Assembly (NCBI GenBank): GCA_035651755.1
Contig: DASRFA010000001.1
Coordinates: 16,742 to 80,741 of the forward strand
Source: DASRFA01 sp035651755
Lineage (GTDB): Bacteria; Desulfobacterota; Binatia; UBA12015
Length of the DNA: 64,000 bases
Direction of reading: 5' to 3'
Shown here: piece by piece, positions 32,752-41,064 of the stretch
How positions within the stretch are numbered: position 1 is the stretch's first letter
Layout of the letters: every line of letters starts with the position of its first letter
Translations under genes and position numbers: made by a program
Notes under the pieces: model-generated
The model's input: the letters and a program-made list of their open reading frames with translations, nothing else
What the model was told of the DNA's origin: nothing
Databases searched by the model: none

Positions 32752-33468
32752 CTAGTCGAAAAGCGTCTTCGGTGCCTCGAAGCGAGCGACCGGCTCGATG
32801 CAGCGGGCGTCGTCGTGGCGCGCGTCGTTCACCCACGGGCTCACCGGGTGGAGCTCGATCTCGCCCGCCGGGTACGGCCGCAGGAGCGCCTTCAGGCGTT
32901 CGACGTCCTCGACGCGCCGGTCGAGCCAGGTCGGCCACGCGTCGACCGGAAGGATGACCGGCATCCGGTCGTGGATCGGGTGCACGAGCGGGTTCGCGTC
33001 CGTCGTGACGATCGCGCACGACTCGACCGGCGGCTCGTCGGGCGCGGGCGGCCGCCAGCGGTCCCAGAGGCCCGCGAACGCGAACGGCGCGCCGCCGTGC
33101 AGGCCGATCAGGTAGGGCTGCTTCGGTCCCCCGCGCCCGCCCGGCGACGGCTGCCACTCGTAGAAGCCGCTCGCCGGGATCAGGCAGCGGTGCCGGCGGA
33201 AGGCGTCGCGGAACGCCGGGCGCTCGGGGGCGGTGTCGGCGCGCGCGTTGATCATCGTGACTGCGCGCGGCAGCTCCTTCGACCACCACGGGACGAGCCC
33301 CCAGCGCAGGGTCGCGAGCTCCCGCCCCCCGTCGCGCCGCTCGCGCACCGCGAGGACGTCCTGGCCGGGCGCGATGTTGTAGCGCGGCGCGAGGTCGGCG
33401 GGCGGCGCGACGCCGAATGCCTCGGCGATCGCCTGCGCCGGCGTCGTGAGCGTGAAGCGGCCGCACAT
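32752..33468 (-). CDS. SRAP domain (YedK/HMCES-like) abasic-site DNA-protein crosslink protein
   Basis: A 238-residue SRAP protein. Residue 2 is the catalytic cysteine (MCGRFTLTTP), followed by YNIAPGQDVLAV, LRWGLVPWW, INARADTAPERPAFRDAFRRHRCLIPASGFYEW, and HDRMPVILP with the conserved His. These proteins form a stable thiazolidine link with abasic sites in single-stranded DNA to shield them during replication. All key residues (Cys2, Asn, Glu in GFYEW, His) are seen. ATG 33468 is fixed by the need for Cys at position 2. Not linked functionally to its neighbours. Confidence 0.93.
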   Translation of the reverse strand: MCGRFTLTTPAQAIAEAFGVAPPADLAPRYNIAPGQDVLAVRERRDGGRELATLRWGLVPWWSKELPRAVTMINARADTAPERPAFRDAFRRHRCLIPASGFYEWQPSPGGRGGPKQPYLIGLHGGAPFAFAGLWDRWRPPAPDEPPVESCAIVTTDANPLVHPIHDRMPVILPVDAWPTWLDRRVEDVERLKALLRPYPAGEIELHPVSPWVNDARHDDARCIEPVARFEAPKTLFD

Positions 33469-33568
33469 GGCTCGGTTCGGTAGCTTCGCGGGACGGCTGT
33501 CGACAACCGCGGCCGGTGTGCGACAAACGGTCTCGTCGGCGTAGCGACCGCGCCGCGAGGAGGACACG

Positions 33569-34540
33569 ATGACGCGACGGCCGGAGTTCCGCGAAGGTCT
33601 CACGCAGATCGCGAACGGCGTCTACGCCTATCTCCAGCCCGACGGCGGCCTCGGGCTCTCGAACGCCGGTCTCGTCGCGCCGCGCTCGCCCGCCGGCGGC
33701 GACGGCCGCGGCGCCCTCCTCGTCGACACCTTCTTCGACCTGCCGCACACGCAGCGCCTCCTCGACGCGGTCGCGCGCGAGGTGCGGACGCCGATCGGAC
33801 GCGTGCTCAACACCCACTACAACGGCGACCACTGCTGGGGGAACCAGCTCGTCCGCGGCGCCGAGATCATCGGCCACCGCTCCGTGCCCGCCGACATGGC
33901 GAAGGTCCCACCCGCCGCGCTGCAGGCGCTCCGCGACGCGCCCGACACGGTGCCGGCCGCGCGCGCTCTCCGCGCCGGCCTCGCGCGCTTCGACTTCAGC
34001 GGCATCGAGCTCACGCCGCCGACGACCCTGCTGGACGAGCGCTTGACGCTCGACGTCGGCGGCACCGCGGTCGAGCTGATGCACGTCGGCCCGGCGCACA
34101 CGACCGGCGACGTCATCGCGTACCTGCCGGACGACGGCATCGTGTTCACGGGCGACGTGCTCTTCCGCCTGTGCGCGCCGATCGGCTGGGAAGGGACGTT
34201 CGCGAACTGGATCGCGGCGCTCGAGCGCATTGCGGCGCTCGACGCCGACACGATCGTACCCGGACACGGCCCCGTGTGCGGCGAGGAAGGTCCCCTCGAG
34301 ATGCGCGACTACCTCGCCTACGTGCGCGCCGAGAGCCGCGCGCACTTCGACGCCGGGCGATCGATCGCCGAGGCCGCCGCGCAGATCGACCTCGGGCCCT
34401 ACGCCGGCTGGCTCGAATCCGAGCGCATCGTGTTCCAGATCGACCGCGCGTATCGCGAGTTCCGGGGCGAGCCCTTCGACGCGCCCGTCGACTTCGTGCG
34501 GCTCGCCGGTGCGATGGCGGAGCTCTCGCAGCGGCACTGA
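33569..34540 (+). CDS. Metallo-beta-lactamase-fold hydrolase
   Basis: A 323-residue MBL-fold protein with the metal motif NTHYNGDHCWGNQ (HxxxDH), a second His in VGPAHTTGDVIAYLP, the bridging Asp in IVFTGDVLF, and the last His in IVPGHGP. It resembles the group that includes quinoprotein relay-like and SoxH-like hydrolases; substrate not known. GGAGGA precedes ATG 33569. No signal peptide. It is divergent from SRAP (100 bases) and ends 7 bases before the stop of the convergent dtd gene. Confidence 0.85.
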   Translation: MTRRPEFREGLTQIANGVYAYLQPDGGLGLSNAGLVAPRSPAGGDGRGALLVDTFFDLPHTQRLLDAVAREVRTPIGRVLNTHYNGDHCWGNQLVRGAEIIGHRSVPADMAKVPPAALQALRDAPDTVPAARALRAGLARFDFSGIELTPPTTLLDERLTLDVGGTAVELMHVGPAHTTGDVIAYLPDDGIVFTGDVLFRLCAPIGWEGTFANWIAALERIAALDADTIVPGHGPVCGEEGPLEMRDYLAYVRAESRAHFDAGRSIAEAAAQIDLGPYAGWLESERIVFQIDRAYREFRGEPFDAPVDFVRLAGAMAELSQRH

Positions 34541-34547
34541 CCGATCG

Positions 34548-34997
34548 TCAGAAGCGGCCCTCGGTGTCGATCAGAAGCGTGACGGGCCCGTCGTTCACGA
34601 GCGCGACCCGCATCGTCGCCCCGAAGCGCCCTTCCGCCGTCGGAACGCCGAGCGCGCGCACCGCGGAGACGAACTCGCGGTAGAGCGGCTCCGCGGCCGA
34701 CGCGGCCGCCGCGCGGCTCCACGAGGGACGCCGGCCGGATCGGCAATCGCCCCACAGCGTGAACTGCGACACGACGAGCATCGCGCCGCCGACTTCGCGG
34801 AGCGCGAGGTTCATGCGTCCCGCCGCGTCGTCGAAGATGCGGAGCGCGGCGACGCGCTCGGCGAAGCCACGCGCGACCGCGGCATCGTCCTCGCGCGCGA
34901 CGCCGAGGAGCACGAGCATGCCGGTGCCGATGGCGCCGACGACCTCGTCGCCCACGCGCACCGACGCTTCGCTCACGCGCTGGACGACCGCTCTCAT
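34548..34997 (-). CDS. dtd: D-aminoacyl-tRNA deacylase
   Basis: A 149-residue DTD that removes D-amino acids (and glycine from tRNA-Ala) to protect translation. It has the N-terminal MRAVVQRVSEASVRVG, the active-site SQFTLWGDCRSGRRPSW, and the cross-subunit loop NDGPVTLLIDT, all at standard positions and normal length. ATG 34997 is clear. It lies 31 bases downstream of a small zinc-ribbon gene on the same strand, perhaps in one transcript, and converges on the MBL hydrolase. Confidence 0.95.
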   Translation of the reverse strand: MRAVVQRVSEASVRVGDEVVGAIGTGMLVLLGVAREDDAAVARGFAERVAALRIFDDAAGRMNLALREVGGAMLVVSQFTLWGDCRSGRRPSWSRAAAASAAEPLYREFVSAVRALGVPTAEGRFGATMRVALVNDGPVTLLIDTEGRF

Positions 34998-35028
34998 CGC
35001 GCCGTGCGCCGACGATCGCGATCCGCGG

Positions 35029-35196
35029 TCACACCGTGTCGATGCAGGTTCGAAGAAACCCGCAGCGCCGGCAGAGCCACTTGCAGTGGCCCATCGCGAT
35101 CATCGGCGATCCGCAGGCGTCGCAGCGCGTGTCGTGCGGCGTCGCCTCCGCCGAGCTGCGGCGGCCGCCGATCTCCTCCTCCGCATCTCGTCGCAC
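35029..35196 (-). CDS. Small zinc-ribbon protein
   Basis: A 55-residue protein with six cysteines: RCDACGSPMIAMGHCKWLCRRCGFLRTC (Cys 25, 28, 38, 42, 45, 51). Two CxxC pairs plus GHCK fit a compact zinc ribbon, and the PMxxxGHCKxxCxxCGxxRxC pattern is one I recognise from small uncharacterised bacterial proteins. The reading frame stays open further upstream, but composition there is less protein-like; GTG 35196 is a tentative start. It sits upstream of dtd on the same strand. No function can be given beyond probable metal or nucleic acid binding. Confidence 0.6.
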   Translation of the reverse strand: MRRDAEEEIGGRRSSAEATPHDTRCDACGSPMIAMGHCKWLCRRCGFLRTCIDTV

Positions 35197-35505
35197 TCGA
35201 TCCTCCACCGAGCACCGCCGGTGCCGGTCCTGCCATCCCCCCGGAGTCGCGTCAAACGGCGCTTCGTCTGCACGTGACCGTCCTCGGCGCGACGCAGAAA
35301 GTACAGCGGAGCGCGATCGGACGGGCACGGTTTACAAGCTGCCGGCGCGGATCGCTCGCTGCTCCGGACGCGCGGGGTCGTCGACGCCCTGCGGCTCGCC
35401 CTCGTCGAGCGTCGACGCGGCGCGCCGGCGAACGAGCCGAACCGCAGCGATCGTTCGATTCTCGGCATCGGGCTTGCTGCTCCGTCCGGTCAAGGAGGGC
35501 GTACC
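35197..35505. other. Intergenic region of 309 bp
   Basis: Divergent gap between the zinc-ribbon gene and the DUF4142 gene. It holds GTTTACAAG near 35330, similar to the palindrome core at 27078, and an AAGGAGGG ribosome site just before 35506. The start of the zinc-ribbon frame may extend into it. Nothing else was recognised. Confidence 0.5.
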
Positions 35506-36183
35506 GTGACGAGCAAGACGACCATGAAGACGCTCGCCGGCATGTTGGCGGGTACCGCGCTCGCGCTGGCGCCGGTGGCGGTCCCGGCGCAGCAGGGACC
35601 GGACACACAGCATCCCGGCGGCTCGGCCGCCGGCATCCACACCACCACCGACGCGCTCGCACCGACGGGCGAGGCCGCGAAGCGCGGGCAAGGCGACGTC
35701 CCGGCGACGATCGACGCAAAGAAGTTCCTGAACGAGGCGGCGATCGGCGGCATCGCCGAGGTCCAGCTCGCGAAGATCGCCGAGCAGCGCGCGCGCAGCC
35801 CGCAGGTCAAGCAATTCGCGCAGACCATGGACCGCGATCACTCGCGGGCGAACGAGAGGCTCGCCGAGGTGGCGAAGAAGGTCGGCGTTCAGGTCCCCGA
35901 TCAACTGGACCCCGATCACCAGCAGCTCGCCGATCGCCTGACGAAGCTCGAGGCCGACGACTTCGACGCCGACTACATGAAGGCGATGGTCGACGACCAC
36001 GAGAAGGACGTCGCGGCGTTCCAGCAGGCGACCCAGTCGAAGGATACCGAGGTCGCGAAGTTCGCCGAGGAGACGCTTCCGGTGCTGCGCCGGCACCTCG
36101 AGATGGCGCGCCAGATCGACAACCAGGTGACGATGCGCGGCCCGGCGGGCACGAAGTACGACGGCGCCCCCGACCGCGACTGA
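35506..36183 (+). CDS. Exported DUF4142 protein
   Basis: A 225-residue exported protein: signal peptide (TLAGMLAGTALALAPVAVPAQ), linker, then a DUF4142 ferritin-like helical bundle from about residue 70 (FLNEAAIGGIAEVQLAKIAEQ, VKQFAQTMDRDHSRANERL, DADYMKAMVDDHEKDVAAFQQ, LPVLRRHLEMAR). The repeated DH and HxxD pattern could bind metal, but no activity is known for the family, which often follows stress promoters. GTG 35506 has AAGGAGGG at good distance. A very long hairpin follows the stop. It stands alone as a single-gene unit. Confidence 0.85.
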   Translation: MTSKTTMKTLAGMLAGTALALAPVAVPAQQGPDTQHPGGSAAGIHTTTDALAPTGEAAKRGQGDVPATIDAKKFLNEAAIGGIAEVQLAKIAEQRARSPQVKQFAQTMDRDHSRANERLAEVAKKVGVQVPDQLDPDHQQLADRLTKLEADDFDADYMKAMVDDHEKDVAAFQQATQSKDTEVAKFAEETLPVLRRHLEMARQIDNQVTMRGPAGTKYDGAPDRD

Positions 36184-36200
36184 CCGGATTCGACAGCGTC

Positions 36201-36240
36201 CGCCCGGTGCGCGGAGGCGTCCGCCTCCGCGCGCCGGGCG
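36201..36240 (+). terminator. Near-perfect 19-pair hairpin after the DUF4142 gene
   Basis: Bases 36201-36219 pair with 36222-36240, with one T-G wobble (36208/36233) and a nominal 2-base loop that in practice opens to four. It starts 17 bases after the stop codon. No T-run follows. Symmetry is high enough to act on both strands. Confidence 0.65.
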
Positions 36241-36401
36241 GCGCCATCCCCATCGGGCGCCCTGCGACCCCGCTTGCATTGCTTCCATGCGACTGCGAAT
36301 TTCTCCCGGTCGCGCGGGGAACCCGTCCCCGCGCCGTCTCTGCGGCGCCGACGACACCTCGTTCGCCGCCGCCCATCTCGACCAGCCCGGAGGAAGTTTC
36401 C

Positions 36402-37595
36402 ATGGCGCAGCGTGAAGCGGTGATCGTCGCGACGGCGAGGACCGGAATGGCCAAGTCGTTTCGCGGATCGTTCAACCAGACCCGTCCCGACGACATGGCC
36501 GCGCACTGCGTGCGCGAGGTCCTGAAGAAGGTGCCGCAGCTCGATCCCGCCGAGATCGAGGACGTGATCATCGGCACCGGCTTCCCCGAGGGCCCGCAGG
36601 GCTTCAACGTCGGCCGGAACGTCGCCGTCATGGCGGGTCTGCCGATCACCGTCCCGGGCGGCACCGTGAGCCGCTTCTGCTCTTCGGGCCTGAACGCGGT
36701 CGCGGTCGCGGCCCACCAGGTTCAGAACGAGGGCGCCGAGGTCACGATCGGCGGCGGCATCGAGTCGATCACGATGCTGCAGAACGACTTCAACAAGAAG
36801 AACCTCTTCAACCCCTACCTGATGGACCACAAGCGCGACATCTACATGCCGATGGGCTTGACGGCCGAGGTGGTCGCCGATCGCTACAAGGTGAGCCGCG
36901 AGAAGCAGGACGAGTTCGCGCTCGCGTCGCAGAAGCGGACCGCCGCGTTCCAGCAGACGGGCAAGGACAAGGAAGAGATCGCGCCGATGAACGTGACCAT
37001 GGAGGTCACGGACAAGGCGACGGGCACGAAGTCGCAGAAGCAGGTCACCGTCGATCGCGACGAGTGCAACCGCCCGGACACGACCCTCGAGGGCCTGCAG
37101 AAGCTTCCCGGCGCCTTCAGGGAAGGCGGCAGCGTCACCGCCGGCAACTCCTCGCAGTTCTCCGACGGCGCGTCCGTGAACGTCATCATGTCGTACGACC
37201 GCGCGAAGAAGCTCGGCATCCAGCCGCTCGGCTTCTTCCGCGGCTGCGTCTACGCGGCGTGCGAGCCGGACGAGATGGGCATCGGGCCGGTGTTCGCGAT
37301 CCCGCGCCTGCTCGAGCGCCACGGCCTCAAGCTCTCCGACATCGACCTCATCGAGCTGAACGAGGCGTTCGCGTCGCAGTCGGTCTACATCCGCGACCGG
37401 CTCGGCATCGACCCCGAGAAGCTGAACCCGAACGGCGGCGCGATCTCGATCGGCCACCCGTACGGCATGACGGGCGCGCGCTTGACCGGCACGCTCCTCC
37501 TCGAGCTCAAGCGGCGGAAGGGCCGCTATGGCATCGTCACGATGTGCATCGGCGGCGGCATGGGCGCCGCGGGCCTGTTCGAGGCTGCAAACTAA
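36402..37595 (+). CDS. Acetyl-CoA acetyltransferase (thiolase)
   Basis: A 397-residue thiolase. It begins REAVIVATARTGMAKSFRG, carries the acyl-binding cysteine in GTVSRFCSSGLNAV (Cys93), NEAFASQ, the His in GGAISIGHPYGMTGAR (His352) and the second catalytic Cys in VTMCIGGGMGAAG (Cys382). It joins two acetyl-CoA or splits 3-oxoacyl-CoA by thiolysis; degradative and synthetic thiolases cannot be told apart by eye. CGGAGGAAG precedes ATG 36402. The Lys-rich middle (residues 180-230, KATGTKSQKQVTVD) is a slightly unusual loop. No other beta-oxidation genes adjoin, so the metabolic role is open. Confidence 0.92.
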   Translation: MAQREAVIVATARTGMAKSFRGSFNQTRPDDMAAHCVREVLKKVPQLDPAEIEDVIIGTGFPEGPQGFNVGRNVAVMAGLPITVPGGTVSRFCSSGLNAVAVAAHQVQNEGAEVTIGGGIESITMLQNDFNKKNLFNPYLMDHKRDIYMPMGLTAEVVADRYKVSREKQDEFALASQKRTAAFQQTGKDKEEIAPMNVTMEVTDKATGTKSQKQVTVDRDECNRPDTTLEGLQKLPGAFREGGSVTAGNSSQFSDGASVNVIMSYDRAKKLGIQPLGFFRGCVYAACEPDEMGIGPVFAIPRLLERHGLKLSDIDLIELNEAFASQSVYIRDRLGIDPEKLNPNGGAISIGHPYGMTGARLTGTLLLELKRRKGRYGIVTMCIGGGMGAAGLFEAAN

Positions 37596-37638
37596 GCCCC
37601 GCGCGCCTCGCGCGCGGCCGAGTCGCCTCGTGCGAGCA

Positions 37639-38043
37639 ATGGGCTACTGGCTCGTCAAGCAAGAGCCGACGACGTACCCGTTCGAGCGGCTCTTGAAGGA
37701 GAAGCGGACGCGCTGGGACGGCGTCCGGAACTTCCAGGCGCGCAACAACCTGCAGGGGATGAAGCGCGGCGACCGCGTCCTCTTCTACCACTCGAACGTG
37801 GGGCAGGAGGTGGTCGGCATCTGCGAGGTCGCGAAGGAAGCGTATCCCGACCCGACCGCCGACGACCCGCGCTGGGTGGCCGTCGACCTCGTGCCCGTGA
37901 AGCCGCTCAAGCACCCGGTCACCCTCGAGCAGATCAAGGGCGACGAGCAGCTCTCGGACGTCGCGCTCGTCCGACAGTCGCGCCTCAGCGTGATGCCGCT
38001 CGCGAAGCGCGAGTTCGATCGCATCGTCGCGCTCGGGAAGTGA
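37639..38043 (+). CDS. EVE domain protein
   Basis: A 134-residue EVE protein (PUA-like fold, thymocyte nuclear protein 1 family): GYWLVKQEPTTYPFERL, WDGVRNFQARNNLQGMKRGDRVLFYHSNVGQEVVGICEV, DPRWVAVDLVP and LVRQSRLSVMPL. The signature residues (KxEP, W, NxQAR, HS) are all there. EVE domains bind modified bases in DNA or RNA; small stand-alone ones are thought to work in RNA modification or degradation. ATG 37639 is 43 bases after the thiolase. Converges on the radical SAM gene. Confidence 0.92.
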   Translation: MGYWLVKQEPTTYPFERLLKEKRTRWDGVRNFQARNNLQGMKRGDRVLFYHSNVGQEVVGICEVAKEAYPDPTADDPRWVAVDLVPVKPLKHPVTLEQIKGDEQLSDVALVRQSRLSVMPLAKREFDRIVALGK

Positions 38044-38122
38044 TCGGGGACTCGCCGCGGGCGATTCCCGGCCGTGCACGGCGGGACGAGGATCGCGGAC
38101 CGATCGCGCGACCGAGCGCGTT

Positions 38123-40189
38123 TCAGGCGGCGGCTTCGCCCGCCGCGGCGGCCGCGACCGGCCAGCAGTCGCGCACCTGTGCGGCCGCGCGGATCCGGGT
38201 CACGCCCTTGGTGAGGCCGACCAGGCTCGTGCTCCAGGTCCGCACCGCGGCCTCGAGCTCGCGCGTCGCCTGCGGCGACAGCTCGAAGACGAAGCGCCGC
38301 GACGCCGGCAGGCGGTACGCGGCGCTGTCGCGCGGCATGCCGTCGGCGAGCCAGCGCCGGACGTCGTACGAGAGGAGAGCGGTCGCCGGAGCGAGCAGGG
38401 TGTCGGCCGTCGTGCCGTGCGCGTGCTTGAGCTCGACGTAGCAGGCGAAGTCGCTCCACAGGGTGTCGAAGTCCGCGATCGCTTCGCGCGCGCCGCGGCC
38501 GACGAGCAGGCGATGCGTCTCGCCGAGCGCGACCCGGCACGCGTCCGGCCAGCGGAAGAAGGACGCGATCGCGCGATACTTGTACATCAGGTTGTCGCCG
38601 ATCTCGCCCGTCAGGAGGCGCGCGAAGTTCTCCTCACGCCCGTAGAATTCGACGCACGCCTCGCGCGTCGGGAAGAGCTCGTTCCGGGTCTCGCGCTCGA
38701 AGTCGGCGACGAGCCGTCCGATCGCGCCGTCGTCGCGCTCCATCGCCCGCCGCATCGCGAAGAGCCATTCCGAGCGCGCGATCCCGAACGAAAGCGCCAG
38801 CGTGACCGCGTCCTCGAACCAGCTGTTGTTCCAGAAGAGGCTGCACGCGAGGTGCACCTTCCGGGCCTCGAGGTAGTCGTCGAACGTCATCGTCCCGGTC
38901 GCGACCACGATCTCGTCGACGTCGAAGACCTTGTCGCCGCCGTAGACGCCGTAGTTCTTCGGCAGCAGGCGGAAGCGCGTGTCGAAGCGGTGGCGCCGGC
39001 GCGACTCGAGCGTCTCGAGCTCCGAGCCCTTCAGCATCATCGCCTGGAAGTTGTGCATCTCGTGCGTGCCGGAATCGAGGATGTCGGCGATGCTGCGGCG
39101 ATGCGACTCGAGCGTCTCGCCCGGGAGCCCGAGGATCAGGTCCGAGAGCGAGCGCAGGCCGCGGCCGCGCACGTGGATCATGACCTGCTCGTACGCGTCC
39201 TTGCTGATGTTCGAGCGCTTGATGTTCCTCAGCGTCTCGTCGTCGAGCGACTGCACCGACTGGTAGAGGACGAGCGCGCCGCCGACCCGCTCGAGCGACT
39301 CGATCACGCGCTCGGGGCGGTTCTTGCCGGTGGTCGCGTCGATGTAGGTCGGCCAGCCGTACTTCCGCTGCGCCTCGCCGATGAAGGCGGAGATCTCGGC
39401 GTCGCGCTCGAACATGCCGTAGTTCGAGTCCGCGATGCGGAGCATCCCCATCGCCGGCGAGCGCTCGCGGATCCGCCGGCCGATGTAGTCGATCTCCTCG
39501 CGCAGGCGATCGATCGAGAAGTAGTGGACCTTGGTGTACCAGCGGACGCCCTGCACGCAGAACGTGCACTGGAACGGACAGCCGCGGTTGGTCTCGAGGA
39601 GCGGCGCGAGGCGGCCGTCGAAGAACTCGTCGAGGCAGCCGGTGAGCCACGGCGACGGCACCTCGTCGATCTGCGGGTGGCGCTCCCAGGGCGGAGTGCG
39701 GACGAGCGCGCCGTCGCGCCGGTAGATCGACGACGGAAGCTCGCGCTCCGCGAGCCGCTCCGGCGATTTCCCGGCGTCCAGGAACTGCCGCACGATCTCG
39801 CTCGCGACCGGCTCTCCTTCGCCGAGCACGTAGACGTCGATCTCGGGGTGCGCGGCGACGTACGCGATCTGCCGGTCGGCCTCGAGCGGGATGTTGGGCC
39901 CGCCCATCACGACCAGGGTGTCGGGCCGGCGGCGCTTGGCGACGCGCGCGAAGTGGAAGCTCAGCGCCTCGTTCCACATGTAGTTGCTGAGCATCAGGAC
40001 GTCGGGCGGCTCGCGCTCGAGCGCCTCGAGCAGGCGATCGGGGTACGCGAACAGGCGGGACGACGCCGCCTCGGGGAGGTCGCGATCGAGCACCGCCTTC
40101 ACGTACGCGACGCCGAGCGGCATGCAGTCGTTGGCCAGCACGCCGGAGAAATTGTGGCGCAGGTCAGCCAGGTAGATCGCGGCCGTCAT
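38123..40189 (-). CDS. Cobalamin-binding-domain radical SAM protein
   Basis: A 688-residue protein. Residues 1-165 form a B12-binding-like Rossmann domain (VLANDCMPLGVAYVKAV, DVLMLSNYMWNEALS, VVMGGPNIPLEADRQI, DVYVLGEGEPVASEIVRQFL). The radical SAM barrel follows with its cluster motif in ETNRGCPFQCTFCVQG (CxxxCxxC), then DSNYGMF and LGLPGETLESHRRS. The last 200 residues are an extension with no recognised domain. Such class B enzymes do methyl transfers or unusual C-C and C-N chemistry on antibiotics, lipids and tetrapyrroles; the substrate here is unknown. A GT2 gene lies 102 bases upstream on the same strand. ATG 40189. Confidence 0.88.
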   Translation of the reverse strand: MTAAIYLADLRHNFSGVLANDCMPLGVAYVKAVLDRDLPEAASSRLFAYPDRLLEALEREPPDVLMLSNYMWNEALSFHFARVAKRRRPDTLVVMGGPNIPLEADRQIAYVAAHPEIDVYVLGEGEPVASEIVRQFLDAGKSPERLAERELPSSIYRRDGALVRTPPWERHPQIDEVPSPWLTGCLDEFFDGRLAPLLETNRGCPFQCTFCVQGVRWYTKVHYFSIDRLREEIDYIGRRIRERSPAMGMLRIADSNYGMFERDAEISAFIGEAQRKYGWPTYIDATTGKNRPERVIESLERVGGALVLYQSVQSLDDETLRNIKRSNISKDAYEQVMIHVRGRGLRSLSDLILGLPGETLESHRRSIADILDSGTHEMHNFQAMMLKGSELETLESRRRHRFDTRFRLLPKNYGVYGGDKVFDVDEIVVATGTMTFDDYLEARKVHLACSLFWNNSWFEDAVTLALSFGIARSEWLFAMRRAMERDDGAIGRLVADFERETRNELFPTREACVEFYGREENFARLLTGEIGDNLMYKYRAIASFFRWPDACRVALGETHRLLVGRGAREAIADFDTLWSDFACYVELKHAHGTTADTLLAPATALLSYDVRRWLADGMPRDSAAYRLPASRRFVFELSPQATRELEAAVRTWSTSLVGLTKGVTRIRAAAQVRDCWPVAAAAAGEAAA

Positions 40190-40291
40190 GGCTCCCCCCG
40201 ACGACAACCAAGCAAAATGCCCTTCCCCCCTCAAACCATGGACCGGATCCGGCGCAGGTCGCAAACGCGCACGGGCCGCGCCGGCCGTGCG

Positions 40292-41008
40292 TCACGCGCG
40301 CATGCGACCGTCCGGCCCCTCGAGCCGCAGGCGGACGAGATCGCCGACCACGCGCACGACGTTGTCGACGCGGAACGCCTTCGACCGCCCGCGCCGAGGC
40401 TGCAGCCGCACGCCGATCTCGACGTAGCTCCGCCCGGCCCGCAGGAGCCGCAGCACGGTCTCGGCGCCGAGAGCGAAGCTGTCGGCCATCGGCGGCAGGG
40501 CGCGCAAATCGGACGCGCGATAGACGTTGCTGCCGTTGTAGTAGAGCACGCGCTCGCCGAAGAGCCGGTTCACGAGCGCCGTGTAGAGGCGCGACAGGAC
40601 GCGGCGCCGCCACGGGCGCGCTTCGGGGTTCGCGGGGTGGCAGAGCAGCATGTCGGCCTCCCCGATCCGGCGCAGCACCGCGCGCAGCGACCGGGGCTCG
40701 ATCTCGTTGTCTCCCGGGATCATGACGACGTGCGCCTTCGTCGCGAGCGCGATGCCGGCCCGGAGCTTCTCCCCGAGGAGCTGATAGGCGTCGCTGTGGA
40801 CGCAGCGGACGCGCGGGTCCGCCGCGGCGAGCGCTCGCACGACGTCGGGCGTGCCGTCGCTCCCGCCGTCGCGGTCGAGGCACGTGAGCGCGATCAGCTC
40901 GACGTCGGCCTGCTCCTCGTCCGCCACGTCGAGGATCCCGCGCGCGGCCGCCTCGATGTTCGCGGCCTCGTTCAGCGCCGGCATGAGGACCGTGAGCGAG
41001 GCGGGCAC
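40292..41008 (-). CDS. Family 2 glycosyltransferase
   Basis: A 238-residue GT2 enzyme: LTVLMPALNEAANIEAAARGIL, LTCLDRDGGSDGTPDVV, then VVMIPGDNEIEPRSLRAVL in place of the usual DxD, and YNGSNVYRASDLRALPP. A C-terminal EIGVRLQPRRGRSKAFRVDN resembles polyprenyl-phosphate sugar synthases (RxxG(x)SK). No membrane segment is seen, unlike the DPM1-like enzyme at 10.9 kb. GTG 41008 is the start. It is upstream of the B12 radical SAM gene on the same strand, and the two could modify one lipid or polysaccharide; this is inference. It would use a nucleotide sugar in the cytoplasm. Confidence 0.85.
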   Translation of the reverse strand: MPASLTVLMPALNEAANIEAAARGILDVADEEQADVELIALTCLDRDGGSDGTPDVVRALAAADPRVRCVHSDAYQLLGEKLRAGIALATKAHVVMIPGDNEIEPRSLRAVLRRIGEADMLLCHPANPEARPWRRRVLSRLYTALVNRLFGERVLYYNGSNVYRASDLRALPPMADSFALGAETVLRLLRAGRSYVEIGVRLQPRRGRSKAFRVDNVVRVVGDLVRLRLEGPDGRMRA

Positions 41009-41064
41009 GGGCAGGAGGATAGCGCGCCACGGCCCGAGTGCGGAGACGGCGGCGAGCCGTTCCG

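Noticed and set aside
38070..38085. Short palindrome after the EVE gene as a terminator
   Set aside because: GCCGTGCACGGC has no loop and no T-run, so it is not convincing as a terminator.
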